NCBI GenBank assembly: GCA_018241685.1
Contig: JAFEDJ010000021.1
Span: 62,001 to 126,000, forward strand
DNA length: 64,000 nucleotides
Source: Pseudomonadota bacterium
Lineage (GTDB): Bacteria > Pseudomonadota > Gammaproteobacteria > Burkholderiales > Rhodocyclaceae
Reading direction: 5' to 3'
This document shows positions 28,161-36,767 of this stretch, one piece after another. Numbering within the stretch: the stretch's first letter is position 1; each line of letters opens with the position of its first letter. Below the pieces are notes generated by a model. That model was not told the origin of the DNA, did not search any database, and saw only the letters and a list, made by a program, of their open reading frames with translations. The position numbers were made by a program, and so were the translations under genes.

Positions 28161-28769
28161 GTGCAACTCGTCTGTCTCGACCTCGAAGGTGTTCTCGTCC
28201 CCGAAATCTGGATCGAATTCGCGGAGCGCACCGGCATTCCCGAACTGCGTCGCACCACCCGCGACGAGCCGGACTACGACAAGCTCATGAAGTACCGCCT
28301 GGACCTGCTCAAGCAGCACAAGCTGGGCCTGCCGGACATCCAGAAGGTGATCTCCGAGATGGGCCCCGAGCCCGGCGCCAAGGACTTCCTCGACGCCCTG
28401 CGCAAGGATTTCCAGGTCATCATCCTGTCCGACACCTTCTACGAATTCGCGATGCCGCTGATGGAACAGCTCGGCATGCCGACCCTGTTCTGCCACAAGC
28501 TCGAAGCCGACGCAGAGGGCTATCTGGTGAACTACCACCTGCGCATGGCCAACCAGAAGAAGGAAGCCGTCCAGCGCTTCAAGGAAATCAACTTCAAGGT
28601 CATCGCCGCCGGCGACTCCTACAACGACACCGCGATGCTCAAGGAAGCCCACGCCGGCATCCTGTTCCGTGCGCCGGACAACGTCATCGCCGAGTTCCCG
28701 CAGTTCCCGGTGGAGCGCGAGTACAGCGGCCTGGCCGCCCAGATCCGCGCCGCCTCCGCCCGCATCTGA
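28161..28769 (+). CDS. thrH: Bifunctional phosphoserine phosphatase / homoserine phosphotransferase ThrH
   Basis: A 202-residue HAD-superfamily enzyme. In Pseudomonas, ThrH dephosphorylates phosphoserine and can move the phosphate to homoserine, bypassing ThrB. HAD motif I is LDLEGVLVPE (nucleophile Asp7, with Glu in the second position, a ThrH trait). Motif II is ILSDTFYEF and motif IV AAGDSYNDTAMLKEA. The GTG at 28161 gives the family length. purU follows 57 bases after the stop, so serine and one-carbon metabolism genes sit together and may be co-transcribed. Confidence 0.93.
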   Translation: MQLVCLDLEGVLVPEIWIEFAERTGIPELRRTTRDEPDYDKLMKYRLDLLKQHKLGLPDIQKVISEMGPEPGAKDFLDALRKDFQVIILSDTFYEFAMPLMEQLGMPTLFCHKLEADAEGYLVNYHLRMANQKKEAVQRFKEINFKVIAAGDSYNDTAMLKEAHAGILFRAPDNVIAEFPQFPVEREYSGLAAQIRAASARI

Positions 28770-28826
28770 TCCCATCCGATACGCCGGTCGCGGCCCCGTG
28801 GCCGGCGGCCGGTGCCTGAGCCCATC

Positions 28827-29702
28827 ATGCACCGCGAACGCTTCTACACCCTCTCCGCCTCCTGCCCCGACCGCACTGGCATCGTCGCCAAGGTGTCCGG
28901 CTTCATCGCCGAACACAAGGGCTGGATCCTCGAAACCGCGCTCCACGCCGAACCTGCCGTCGACAGCGAGCACCGCGGGCGCTACTTCATGCGCATCGAG
29001 ATCAAGGCCGATTCGCTGCCCTTCATGCTCACCGAGTTCCGCGAGCGCTTCCGCCCGATCGCCGAAGAGCTCAACATGGACTGGAAGATCACCGACTCGG
29101 CGGTCAAGAAGCGCGTGGTGATCCTCGTCTCCAAGCAGGAACACTGCCTCTACGATCTGCTGGCGCGTTGGCAGTCAAAGGAACTGGACATCGAGATCCC
29201 CTGCGTGATCTCCAACCACGACACCTTCCGCGGCTTCGTCGAGTGGCACGGCATTCCCTTCCACCACGTTCCCGTCACCCCGGACAACAAGGCCCAGGCC
29301 TATGCCGAGGTACAGCGCCTGTTCGAGGAATCCCACGGCGACACGATGGTGCTGGCCCGCTACATGCAGATCCTGTCGCCGGAGCTGTGCGCGGCCCATC
29401 CGGGCAAGATCATCAACATCCACCACAGCTTCCTGCCCAGCTTCGTCGGCGCCAAGCCCTACCACCAGGCCTACGCCAAGGGCGTCAAGCTGATCGGCGC
29501 GACCTGCCATTACGTGACGGCCGACCTCGACCAGGGCCCGATCGTCGAACAGGACGTGATCCGCATCGACCATTCCGACTCGGTGGACGACATGGTCCGC
29601 TACGGCAAGGACATCGAGAAGGCCGTGCTGGCCCGCGGCCTGCGCTACCACCTGGAAGATCGGGTGCTGATGCACGGCAACAAGACCGTCGTGTTCCGCT
29701 GA
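28827..29702 (+). CDS. purU: Formyltetrahydrofolate deformylase
   Basis: Enzyme of 291 residues that hydrolyses 10-formyl-tetrahydrofolate to formate and tetrahydrofolate, balancing one-carbon pools and supplying formate to PurT. An N-terminal ACT domain (YTLSASCPDRTGIVAKVSGF) is followed by the formyltransferase fold. The catalytic triad is visible in INIHHSFLPSF (Asn, His) and the later Asp in HYVTADLDQGPIVEQD. I chose the ATG at 28827; a GTG at 28812 would add five residues and neither has a strong ribosome site. A clear intrinsic terminator follows. Confidence 0.94.
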   Translation: MHRERFYTLSASCPDRTGIVAKVSGFIAEHKGWILETALHAEPAVDSEHRGRYFMRIEIKADSLPFMLTEFRERFRPIAEELNMDWKITDSAVKKRVVILVSKQEHCLYDLLARWQSKELDIEIPCVISNHDTFRGFVEWHGIPFHHVPVTPDNKAQAYAEVQRLFEESHGDTMVLARYMQILSPELCAAHPGKIINIHHSFLPSFVGAKPYHQAYAKGVKLIGATCHYVTADLDQGPIVEQDVIRIDHSDSVDDMVRYGKDIEKAVLARGLRYHLEDRVLMHGNKTVVFR

Positions 29703-29733
29703 AAGTCAGTCCGCTCCGTAAAAAACGACGAAG

Positions 29734-29755
29734 GCCGGCGGATCGCCGGCTTTTT
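29734..29755. terminator. Intrinsic terminator after purU
   Basis: GCCGGCG-GAT-CGCCGGC followed by TTTTT, and preceded by an A-rich AAAAACGACGAAG. It can work in both directions for the convergent genes. Confidence 0.88.
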
Positions 29756-29771
29756 CACGTCTGCCGCGTAG

Positions 29772-30788
29772 CTACAGCAAGCGCATCCCCGCCGCGAAAT
29801 CCAGCTTCCTCTCCACCACCGCATCCCGGGCGAAACTGGCCAGGAAGGCGCTGCGCCGGGTCCCGACGGCCGTCGGGGTCGAGAATTCAATCAGCGGGAC
29901 GTTCAACGCATCGTCCTTGTCCGCCTCGACCAGCACGTTCATCGCATTCACGCGCAGTGCCAGGCGCCGGGCGTGGATGATCCGCTCCGCCGCCAGCAGG
30001 GTCTCGATCACCGCGGCCAACACCATTTCCAGGCCTGCACCGGAGACACTCCTTTCGACCAGAGCAGCTTCATTGTCGGCTAGCTGACGCCGCAGTCCAT
30101 CCAGATCGCGGCCGCGCCAGGAATGGCATTCCAGCGCATCCAGGCCCGGCCGACTCCGCTCCAGCAGGCTCAGGCGCGTCTGCAGCAGCTGATGATCGAA
30201 GGGCAACTGGTCGCTCTGCCGCTGCCGCACGGCAATCTCCTGCAGCGCGGCCATCACCAAACCTTCTAACACCAGTTCGTGGATGCGCCGGAACAGCGCT
30301 GCCTCATCCGCGGCAAATGCAAACAGCCGGAAATGCTGGAAGCTGACCGTGGTCTGTGGCACATCCTGACGCAGTTGGTCACCCTCCAGCACAATGCCCA
30401 GCACGTTCTGCTCGACCCGCGTCGCGGCCACCATGCAGCAGACGCGCTCAAGCCCAACTGCCGCAGGCGAAGCCAGGAAGTCCTGGAGATCCACACTGGC
30501 CGATAACGTCTCCGCCACATCCGCCGGCCGGGCAAAGACAGTACGCAACACGGGGTTCTGCGACCAGGCCTGGGAATTCATCTCCACGCATGGCGGAATG
30601 CACGCCACCACCTGATCCGCATACTTCAGTGCATGGGTCACTGCCGGACATAGCCGCGAGGAGGCGTCATCCAGAAACTGCAAACGCGGATCGATGCTGC
30701 CGATAACCCGCGCCACGGCCGCCTGCAGGCGCTCGTCGCCGGCACATGACGCCGAACGCCCGCCCAGCAACCAGTCAAAAAAACCCAT
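29772..30788 (-). CDS. Conserved hypothetical protein, unknown function
   Basis: I do not recognise this 338-residue protein. It starts MGFFDWLLGG after GGATTGAAG and has no signal peptide or membrane helix. It is predicted mainly helical, with cysteines in ACIPPCVEM and RVCCMVAATRVEQN. The middle is rich in hydrophobic/Gln patterns (VMAALQEIAVRQRQSDQLPFD) that could form a coiled coil. It lies downstream of amt on the same strand, but a strong terminator separates the two. It is therefore probably a separate transcription unit, or is read by leakage from the nitrogen cluster. Confidence 0.7.
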   Translation of the reverse strand: MGFFDWLLGGRSASCAGDERLQAAVARVIGSIDPRLQFLDDASSRLCPAVTHALKYADQVVACIPPCVEMNSQAWSQNPVLRTVFARPADVAETLSASVDLQDFLASPAAVGLERVCCMVAATRVEQNVLGIVLEGDQLRQDVPQTTVSFQHFRLFAFAADEAALFRRIHELVLEGLVMAALQEIAVRQRQSDQLPFDHQLLQTRLSLLERSRPGLDALECHSWRGRDLDGLRRQLADNEAALVERSVSGAGLEMVLAAVIETLLAAERIIHARRLALRVNAMNVLVEADKDDALNVPLIEFSTPTAVGTRRSAFLASFARDAVVERKLDFAAGMRLL

Positions 30789-30829
30789 TTCTTCAATCCT
30801 TGATGACGCCAGCGGGAAGCATACAAACA

Positions 30830-30855
30830 AAAACGGGCGCCGCAGCGCCCGTTTT
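30830..30855. terminator. Intrinsic terminator of the torF-glnK-amt cluster
   Basis: AAAACGGGCGC and GCGCCCGTTTT pair across CGCA. On the minus strand the stem runs straight into TTTTTGTTTG, a strong terminator 24 bases after the amt stop. Confidence 0.9.
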
Positions 30856-30878
30856 CGTGATGAAACGACCTACCGGAA

Positions 30879-32417
30879 TTACTGGTGGTAAGCGGTCTCG
30901 CCGTGGGAGGTGATGTCCAGACCTTCGCGCTCTTCGTCTTCCGGCACGCGCAGGCCGATGAACATGTCGACCAGCTTGTAGGAAATGAAGGCCACGACGG
31001 CAGACCACACGACGGTGGTGCCGACGGCGGTCAGCTGAACGATGACCTGGTCGCTGATGGAGTAGGTATCGGCAGCCTTGTTGGCCACGTAGTCCCAGAT
31101 GCCGACGCCGCCCAGGGACGGGGAGGCGAACACACCGGTCAGGATGGCACCGAGGATACCGCCGACGCCATGCACGCCGAACACGTCCAGGGAGTCGTCA
31201 GCACCCAGCATACGCTTCAGGCCATTGACGCCCCACAGGCAGACCACGCCAGCCAGCAGGCCGATCACGATCGCACCGACGACACCGACGAAGCCGCAGG
31301 CCGGGGTGATCGCCACCAGGCCAGCCACAGCGCCGGACGCAGCGCCCAGACCGGACGGCTTGCCCTTGATGATCCATTCAGCCAGCAGCCAGGCAACAGC
31401 AGCAGCAGCGGTGGCAACCCAGGTATTCACAAAGGCCAGCGCGGCAGAGCCGTTGGCTTCCAGCGCAGAGCCGGCGTTGAAACCGAACCAGCCCACCCAC
31501 AGCAGGGAGGCGCCGACGATGGTCAGGGTCAGGCTGTGCGGAGCGAAGGACTCGCGACCGAAACCGACGCGCTTGCCAACCAGGAAGGCACCCACCAGGC
31601 CAGCCACGGCAGCGTTGATGTGCACCACGGTGCCACCGGCGAAGTCGAGGGCGCCCTTCTGGAACAGGAAGCCAGCCGTCGCGTTGGCGGCATCGGCCGC
31701 TTCAGCGGTGGTGTAGGCATCCGGACCCGCCCAGTACCAGACCATGTGAGCCATCGGCAGGTAGCTGAAGGTAAACCACAGCACGGAGAACAGCAGCACG
31801 GCGGAGAACTTGATGCGCTCGGCGAAGGCGCCGAGGATCAGAGCCACGGTAATGGCGGCAAAGGCACCCTGGAAGGCCACGTAGATGAACTCGGAGATGA
31901 CGACACCCTTGGAGAAGGTGGCGGCGACCGAATCCGGCGTGATGCCCTTCAGCAGAACCTTGTCGAGACCGCCGAAGAAGGCGCTGCCCTCGGTAAAGGC
32001 GATCGAGTAGCCGTACAGCACCCACAGCACGCTGATCAGCGAAAACACCGTGAACACCTGCAGCAGCACGGACAGCATGTTCTTGGTACGAACCAGGCCA
32101 CCATAGAACAGGGCCAGGCCGGGAACAGACATCATGATGACGAGGGCAGTAGCCACGATCAGCCAGGCGTTGTCACCCTTGTTGGGCACCGGAGCCGGTG
32201 CGGCAGCGGCGGCTTCAGCCGGTTTGGCCTCAGCAGCGGCAGCCGGCGCGGCGGCAACTGGTGCTTCGGCCGGCTTGGCGGTGGCAGCCGCCTCTGCGGG
32301 GGCGGTCACCGCGGGAGCGGCGGTCGGCGCGGCCGGAGCGTCCTTGTCCTGGGCCAGCGCATGGCCCGCAAATCCGACCGTCAGGGTCGTCAGCAGGGCA
32401 GCGAAGATTTTTTTCAT
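30879..32417 (-). CDS. amt: Ammonium transporter Amt
   Basis: A 512-residue inner-membrane ammonium channel. A cleavable signal sequence (ends HALAQ, residue 23) is followed by an unusually long Ala/Pro/Glu-rich periplasmic segment (about 24-80) before the eleven-helix core. The twin histidines lining the pore are His266 (GGTVVHINAAVAG) and His416 (FGVHGVGG). The AFAERIKFSAVLLFS and GWFGFNAGSALEANG segments are diagnostic. Its start lies 14 bases after the glnK stop, so GlnK, which plugs this channel when nitrogen is plentiful, is made from the same message. Expression is expected from the sigma-54 promoter at 33619-33634. Confidence 0.96.
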   Translation of the reverse strand: MKKIFAALLTTLTVGFAGHALAQDKDAPAAPTAAPAVTAPAEAAATAKPAEAPVAAAPAAAAEAKPAEAAAAAPAPVPNKGDNAWLIVATALVIMMSVPGLALFYGGLVRTKNMLSVLLQVFTVFSLISVLWVLYGYSIAFTEGSAFFGGLDKVLLKGITPDSVAATFSKGVVISEFIYVAFQGAFAAITVALILGAFAERIKFSAVLLFSVLWFTFSYLPMAHMVWYWAGPDAYTTAEAADAANATAGFLFQKGALDFAGGTVVHINAAVAGLVGAFLVGKRVGFGRESFAPHSLTLTIVGASLLWVGWFGFNAGSALEANGSAALAFVNTWVATAAAAVAWLLAEWIIKGKPSGLGAASGAVAGLVAITPACGFVGVVGAIVIGLLAGVVCLWGVNGLKRMLGADDSLDVFGVHGVGGILGAILTGVFASPSLGGVGIWDYVANKAADTYSISDQVIVQLTAVGTTVVWSAVVAFISYKLVDMFIGLRVPEDEEREGLDITSHGETAYHQ

Positions 32418-32431
32418 GATGGGAAGCTCCC

Positions 32432-32827
<396 letters not shown>

Positions 32828-33577
32828 TTAGAACGTACGGGTGATGGTCAGCTGCACGCGGTCCTTGCCCAGATCCTTGCCGAAGGCGTTGGTGTAGAAG
32901 GCCTGGCTGGCGTTGGTGTTGATGTAGTTCAGGCCGACAACGACACCCGCCGCGATATCCTTGGTCACGCCCAGCTTGTAGTCGGTGTAGGAGGCGCCGC
33001 TGTTGTCACCGTGGATCTTCTGGCGACCGACATGGCCGATCAGGTTGAGGCCCGGGGCCAGCTCGTAAGTGGCGGTGAGGTCGAGGTAACCGGAGTTCTT
33101 GGAGTCGGTCCAGCCGAACAGGTCACTAAAGGAGTGGGAGTACTTCAAGGTCAGGAAGGTCCAGGAACCGGCGATGTAGCCTTCGATGGTGTTCGGGTTG
33201 TTGCCGTAGCCGGAACCCGGGTAGAAGTACTGCAGCAGACCCACGTCATAGCCGAAGTCGCCGACGGTGTTCTTGAAGCCGCCGTAGAAGTCCATCTCGA
33301 TGCTGTTGCTGACCGTCGGGCTGCCATCGGTCAGCCAGGACACGTTGGAAGCCCAGGTGCCGACGTACAGGCCGCTGGAATGCGCGTAGTCGAAACCACC
33401 CTGAATGGCCGGCTTGCGATTGGTCTGACCGATACCGCGGTAGATGTACTCCGACGCCAGCGTGACGTTGCTGGTGAAGGTGTGCTCCGGAGCGGGAGCG
33501 GCATCTTCAGCGCTCGCCAGGGACGGCAGAGCGGCACAGGCTGCGATCAGGGCAGAAGCGATAACGGTCTTGCGCAT
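32828..33577 (-). CDS. TorF-family putative porin (TIGR02001)
   Basis: A 249-residue outer-membrane beta-barrel protein. The signal peptide ends ASA-ED near residue 24. The mature start, FTSNVTLASEYIYRGIGQTNRKPAIQGGFDY, is the hallmark of the TIGR02001/TorF family. It has alternating aromatic beta strands throughout and a C-terminal Phe (LTITRTF) as expected for BAM recognition. Homologues often precede glnK-amtB in betaproteobacteria, suggesting a nitrogen-regulated pore. The sigma-54 promoter lies about 40-55 bases upstream of its ATG. Confidence 0.88.
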   Translation of the reverse strand: MRKTVIASALIAACAALPSLASAEDAAPAPEHTFTSNVTLASEYIYRGIGQTNRKPAIQGGFDYAHSSGLYVGTWASNVSWLTDGSPTVSNSIEMDFYGGFKNTVGDFGYDVGLLQYFYPGSGYGNNPNTIEGYIAGSWTFLTLKYSHSFSDLFGWTDSKNSGYLDLTATYELAPGLNLIGHVGRQKIHGDNSGASYTDYKLGVTKDIAAGVVVGLNYINTNASQAFYTNAFGKDLGKDRVQLTITRTF

Positions 33578-33618
33578 GATTGGGTTCTCCTAGTATTAAA
33601 AGTTGGCTCACACGTTTT

Positions 33619-33634
33619 AGCAATCACCATGCCA
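33619..33634 (-). promoter_or_regulatory. Sigma-54 (-24/-12) promoter of torF-glnK-amt
   Basis: On the minus strand TGGCATGGTGATTGCT matches the sigma-54 consensus TGGCAC-N5-TTGCW with correct GG/GC spacing. Transcription would start near 33608, about 30 bases before the torF ATG. Confidence 0.85.
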
Positions 33635-33709
33635 GTTTTAAAAAACTCATTATTTCAATGGGTTGATATACAAAATGGGCTTCTGCTGCAGCGCAGAAAA
33701 AAATCATTC

Positions 33710-33726
33710 CGCACCACTTTGGGAGT
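33710..33726. promoter_or_regulatory. NtrC-like enhancer site 1
   Basis: CGCACCACTTTGGGAGT resembles the NtrC dyad (GCACC...TGGTGC). It is centred about 110 bases upstream of the predicted sigma-54 start. Confidence 0.6.
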
Positions 33727-33740
33727 ACGCACCAATCGGG

Positions 33741-33757
33741 GGCGCCGTGTTGGTGCA
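33741..33757. promoter_or_regulatory. NtrC-like enhancer site 2
   Basis: Minus-strand TGCACCAACACGGCGCC has a perfect left NtrC half site and a degenerate right half. It is centred about 141 bases upstream of the start, 31 bases (three helical turns) from site 1. Another GCACC half site lies between them at 33729-33733. Confidence 0.55.
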
Positions 33758-33842
33758 TGGGGCACGGCAACGGCCACTGGAGTCCAATGCTAAACTTGAA
33801 CACAACTTGGATTTTTCCCCTTTTCCCGTGAGGAACGCTGCC

Positions 33843-34103
33843 ATGGCCAATCCCAAAATCCTCGATGAAATCGGTTCGAAGGTTTCCGAACTCCTCGCCA
33901 ACAGCCCCGCCAAGGATTTCGAAAAGAACGCCCGCGCGCTGCTAGCCAGTGGTTTCTCCAGGCTCGACCTGGTGACCCGCGAGGAATTCGACCTGCAGAA
34001 GGAAACCCTCGCCCGCTACCGCGACAAGCTGACCGAACTCGAACACCGGGTCGCCCAGCTGGAATCGGAGCTGGCATCACGTCCGCCGGCAGAGGCGGGT
34101 TGA
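33843..34103 (+). CDS. ubiK: Ubiquinone biosynthesis accessory factor UbiK
   Basis: An 86-residue protein of the BMFP/UbiK family. In E. coli it forms a coiled-coil trimer that supports the Ubi complex in aerobic ubiquinone synthesis. The amphipathic N-terminal helix (LDEIGSKVSELLANSP), the LVTREEFDLQKETLARYRDKL core and the C-terminal heptads ending in ELEHRVAQLESEL match the family. The ATG at 33843 has GAGGAACG upstream. It diverges from torF, so the shared 265-bp spacer must hold both promoters. A terminator follows. Confidence 0.92.
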   Translation: MANPKILDEIGSKVSELLANSPAKDFEKNARALLASGFSRLDLVTREEFDLQKETLARYRDKLTELEHRVAQLESELASRPPAEAG

Positions 34104-34130
34104 ACCTTCCCACCGTTCCGACGGTCATTC

Positions 34131-34155
34131 AAGGGCGCCCCCGGCGCCCTTTTTC
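34131..34155 (+). terminator. Intrinsic terminator after ubiK
   Basis: AAGGGCGCC-CCC-GGCGCCCTT followed by more T residues. Confidence 0.85.
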
Positions 34156-34209
34156 ATGCCAGCCCCAAAGCAATTACAACTCGCCATTTCGGTTTACCGG
34201 AGACATCCC

Positions 34210-34776
34210 TTGAAGAAGCTGCTCGCTCTGCTGGCCGTCGCCAGCGCCCCGGCATTCGCCGCCCCGGTCAGTTACACGATCGACTCCAACCACACCTACC
34301 CGCTGTTCGAAACGGACCACCTCGGCTTCTCGACCCAGCGCGGGCGCTTCAACAAGACCAGCGGCAAGATCGTCCTCGACACCGCCGCCCATCGGGGCTC
34401 GGTGGAGGTCAGCATCGACGCGAGCTCCATCGACATGGGCTTCGCCAAATGGAACGAGAACATGCGTGGCGAGGGCTTCTTCAACACCGACGCCTACCCG
34501 ACGATCAGCTTCAAGGCCGAGCGCTTCAACTTCGACGGCGACAAGCCGGTGACCGCCGAAGGCAGCCTGACCCTACTCGGCATCACCAAACCGCTGCAGC
34601 TCACCCTGTCCCGCTTCCACTGTGCCCCCCACCCGCTCAACAAGCGTGAAACCTGTGGCGCCGACATCACCGCCCGCCTGAAGCGTTCTGACTTCGGCAT
34701 GACCAAGAACATCCCGTCGGTCAGCGACGAGGTTCGCCTCGTGATCTCGGTCGAAGCCTACCGCGACTCTCAATGA
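34210..34776 (+). CDS. YceI-family periplasmic protein
   Basis: A 188-residue exported lipocalin-like protein. The TTG at 34210 gives a compact signal peptide (KKLLALLAVASAPAFA) and has GGAGA six bases upstream. An ATG at 34156 would place a polar stretch before the signal. VSYTIDSNHTYPLFETDHLGFSTQRGRF, MGFAKWNENMRGEGFFNTDAYPTI and LTLLGITKPLQL are classic YceI segments. YceI proteins bind isoprenoid lipids such as polyprenyl quinone precursors in a long tunnel. The neighbourhood of ubiK is suggestive but may be coincidental. Confidence 0.9.
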   Translation: MKKLLALLAVASAPAFAAPVSYTIDSNHTYPLFETDHLGFSTQRGRFNKTSGKIVLDTAAHRGSVEVSIDASSIDMGFAKWNENMRGEGFFNTDAYPTISFKAERFNFDGDKPVTAEGSLTLLGITKPLQLTLSRFHCAPHPLNKRETCGADITARLKRSDFGMTKNIPSVSDEVRLVISVEAYRDSQ

Positions 34777-34839
34777 CAATGAACTAAACCCGGAGCAACA
34801 CCTGGGCTAGACTGCCGGTTTATTCCAAAAAGATACGCC

Positions 34840-36339
34840 GTGAGTATAGCCCTTGTGACAAGCCGCGCCCTCGTCGGCCTGCTCGCCCCGGAGGTCACAG
34901 TCGAGGTGCATCTGGCCAACGGACTACCCGCCTTCACGCTGGTCGGTCTGCCCGATGTGGAAGTCCGCGAAGCCCGCGACCGCGTGCGCGCCGCACTGCA
35001 GACCGGGCAGTTCGAGTTCCCCCAGCGGCGTATCACAGTCAACCTGGCGCCGGCCGACCTGCCAAAGGAAGGCGGCTGCTTCGACCTCCCTATCGCGCTG
35101 GGCATCCTCGCCGCCTCCGGCCAGATCCCCGCCAAGCAGCTGGACCGCTACGAGTTCGCCGGGGAACTGTCCCTCACCGGCGAACTGCGGCCGGTGCGCG
35201 GCGCACTGGCGCTGGCCCGGCAGGCCGCCCACAGCGGGCGCACGCTGATTCTGCCGATCGCCAACGCCCCCGAAGCGGCGCTGGTGCACAACGTGCAGAT
35301 GCTGCCGGCGCGCAGCCTGTCGGCCGTCGCCGCCCACCTGTGCGGACACACGCTCCTCGCACCCCACGACGGCGAAACCCTGGCGCTACCGGCGGCCTAT
35401 CCCGACCTGGCCGACGTCAAGGGCCAGGCCCACGCCCGCCGGGCCCTGGAGGTTGCCGCCAGCGGCCAGCACTCCCTGCTGCTTTACGGCCCGCCGGGCA
35501 CCGGAAAATCCATGCTGGCCCAACGCCTGCCCGGCCTTCTGCCACCGATGGACGACCAAGAGGCACTGGAAAGCGCAGTCGTGCAGTCCATCGAAGGCAG
35601 CTTCCGCCCCGAGCGCTGGCGCCAGCGTCCCCTGAGAACGCCCCACCACACTTCGTCGACGGCGGCCTTGGTCGGTGGCGGCGGCACGCCCCGTCCAGGC
35701 GAGATCAGCCTCGCCCACAACGGAGTGCTCTACCTCGACGAACTGCCCGAGTTCGATCGCCGCGTGCTCGAGGCCCTGCGCGAACCGCTGGAAAGCGGCC
35801 ACATCACGATTTCCCGCGCCGCCCGCCGGGCGGAGTTTCCGGCCCGCTTCCAGCTCGTCGCCGCAATGAACCCCTGCCCCTGCGGCTACCACGGCCATCC
35901 GGACGGCCGCTGCCGGTGTACGCCGGAGCAAGTCCGGCGTTATCGCCAGCGCCTGTCCGGCCCGCTGCTGGACCGCATCGACCTGGTGCTGGAAGTGCCG
36001 GCCCTGTCTGTTTCCGAACTGCAAACCACAGCCGGCGGCGAAAGCTCGGCGGTGGTGCGGGAACGGGTCGCCCGGGCGTGGGCCATCCAGCAGGCTCGAC
36101 AAGGCATGCCCAACGCACGCCTCGACGCGGCCGGTGTCGACCGCTGGTGCCGGCCGGATGCCACCGGCGACGCGCTGCTGCGCACCGCCATCGAACGCCT
36201 GGGCCTGTCGGCGCGCGCCTACCATCGCATCCTGAAAGTGGCGCGTACAATCGCCGACATGAACGGCGCCGACAATATCGGCGCCCCCCACGTGGCCGAA
36301 GCGGTACAGAGCCGCCGCGGCCCGGGGGAATTCAGCTGA
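34840..36339 (+). CDS. comM: ComM/YifB family Mg-chelatase-like AAA+ ATPase
   Basis: A 499-residue AAA+ protein that, as ComM, drives branch migration during natural transformation. An N-terminal Lon-S5-like domain (about 15-150) precedes the AAA+ core with Walker A GPPGTGKSM (Lys223) and sensor/arginine-finger regions (TPHHTSSTAALVGGG, LYLDELPEFDR). The Mg-chelatase C-terminal part has the Cys-containing insertion MNPCPCGYHGHPDGRCRCTPEQ, a probable zinc site. Start GTG at 34840. No other competence gene is close. Confidence 0.94.
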   Translation: MSIALVTSRALVGLLAPEVTVEVHLANGLPAFTLVGLPDVEVREARDRVRAALQTGQFEFPQRRITVNLAPADLPKEGGCFDLPIALGILAASGQIPAKQLDRYEFAGELSLTGELRPVRGALALARQAAHSGRTLILPIANAPEAALVHNVQMLPARSLSAVAAHLCGHTLLAPHDGETLALPAAYPDLADVKGQAHARRALEVAASGQHSLLLYGPPGTGKSMLAQRLPGLLPPMDDQEALESAVVQSIEGSFRPERWRQRPLRTPHHTSSTAALVGGGGTPRPGEISLAHNGVLYLDELPEFDRRVLEALREPLESGHITISRAARRAEFPARFQLVAAMNPCPCGYHGHPDGRCRCTPEQVRRYRQRLSGPLLDRIDLVLEVPALSVSELQTTAGGESSAVVRERVARAWAIQQARQGMPNARLDAAGVDRWCRPDATGDALLRTAIERLGLSARAYHRILKVARTIADMNGADNIGAPHVAEAVQSRRGPGEFS

Positions 36340-36358
36340 ACACGAACAGGAGTCTCCC

Positions 36359-36754
36359 TTGGCATCGACCCTCTCTTCCGGCCTCCCCCGCGCCAGGAAC
36401 TGGCGCCTGTGGCTCGCCGGTTTCCTCGTCCTGGTGGTGGCCCTCGCCGCCGGCTACACCTGGCTGACCCTCAACTGGAGCTATTCATCCGGCGAACGGG
36501 CAGGCTACGTGCAGAAGTTTTCCCAGAAGGGCTGGCTGTGCAAGACCTGGGAGGGAGAACTGGCGATCGTCGCGATTCCCGGCAGCCTGCCGGAGATCTT
36601 CAAGTTCACCGTACGCGACGACAACGTCGCCACCGCCATCAACACGGAGATGGGCAAACGGGTCGCACTCTCCTACGAACAGCATGTGGGCATCCCGTCC
36701 ACCTGCTTCGGTGAAACCGGTTACTACGTCACCAAGATCCACGCCGTCGAGTAA
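36359..36754 (+). CDS. Small single-pass membrane protein, unknown function
   Basis: A 131-residue protein with one N-terminal membrane anchor (about 18-38), followed by a periplasmic domain of about 90 residues. Two cysteines (WLCKTWEGE and PSTCFGETGYY) may pair. Start TTG at 36359 with AGGAG six bases upstream, 19 bases after comM, so probably co-transcribed with it. The GWLCKTWEGELAI ... VTKIHAVE pattern recurs in small proteobacterial proteins without assigned role, as far as I know. Confidence 0.75.
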   Translation: MASTLSSGLPRARNWRLWLAGFLVLVVALAAGYTWLTLNWSYSSGERAGYVQKFSQKGWLCKTWEGELAIVAIPGSLPEIFKFTVRDDNVATAINTEMGKRVALSYEQHVGIPSTCFGETGYYVTKIHAVE

Positions 36755-36767
36755 AGCACCTCATCCC

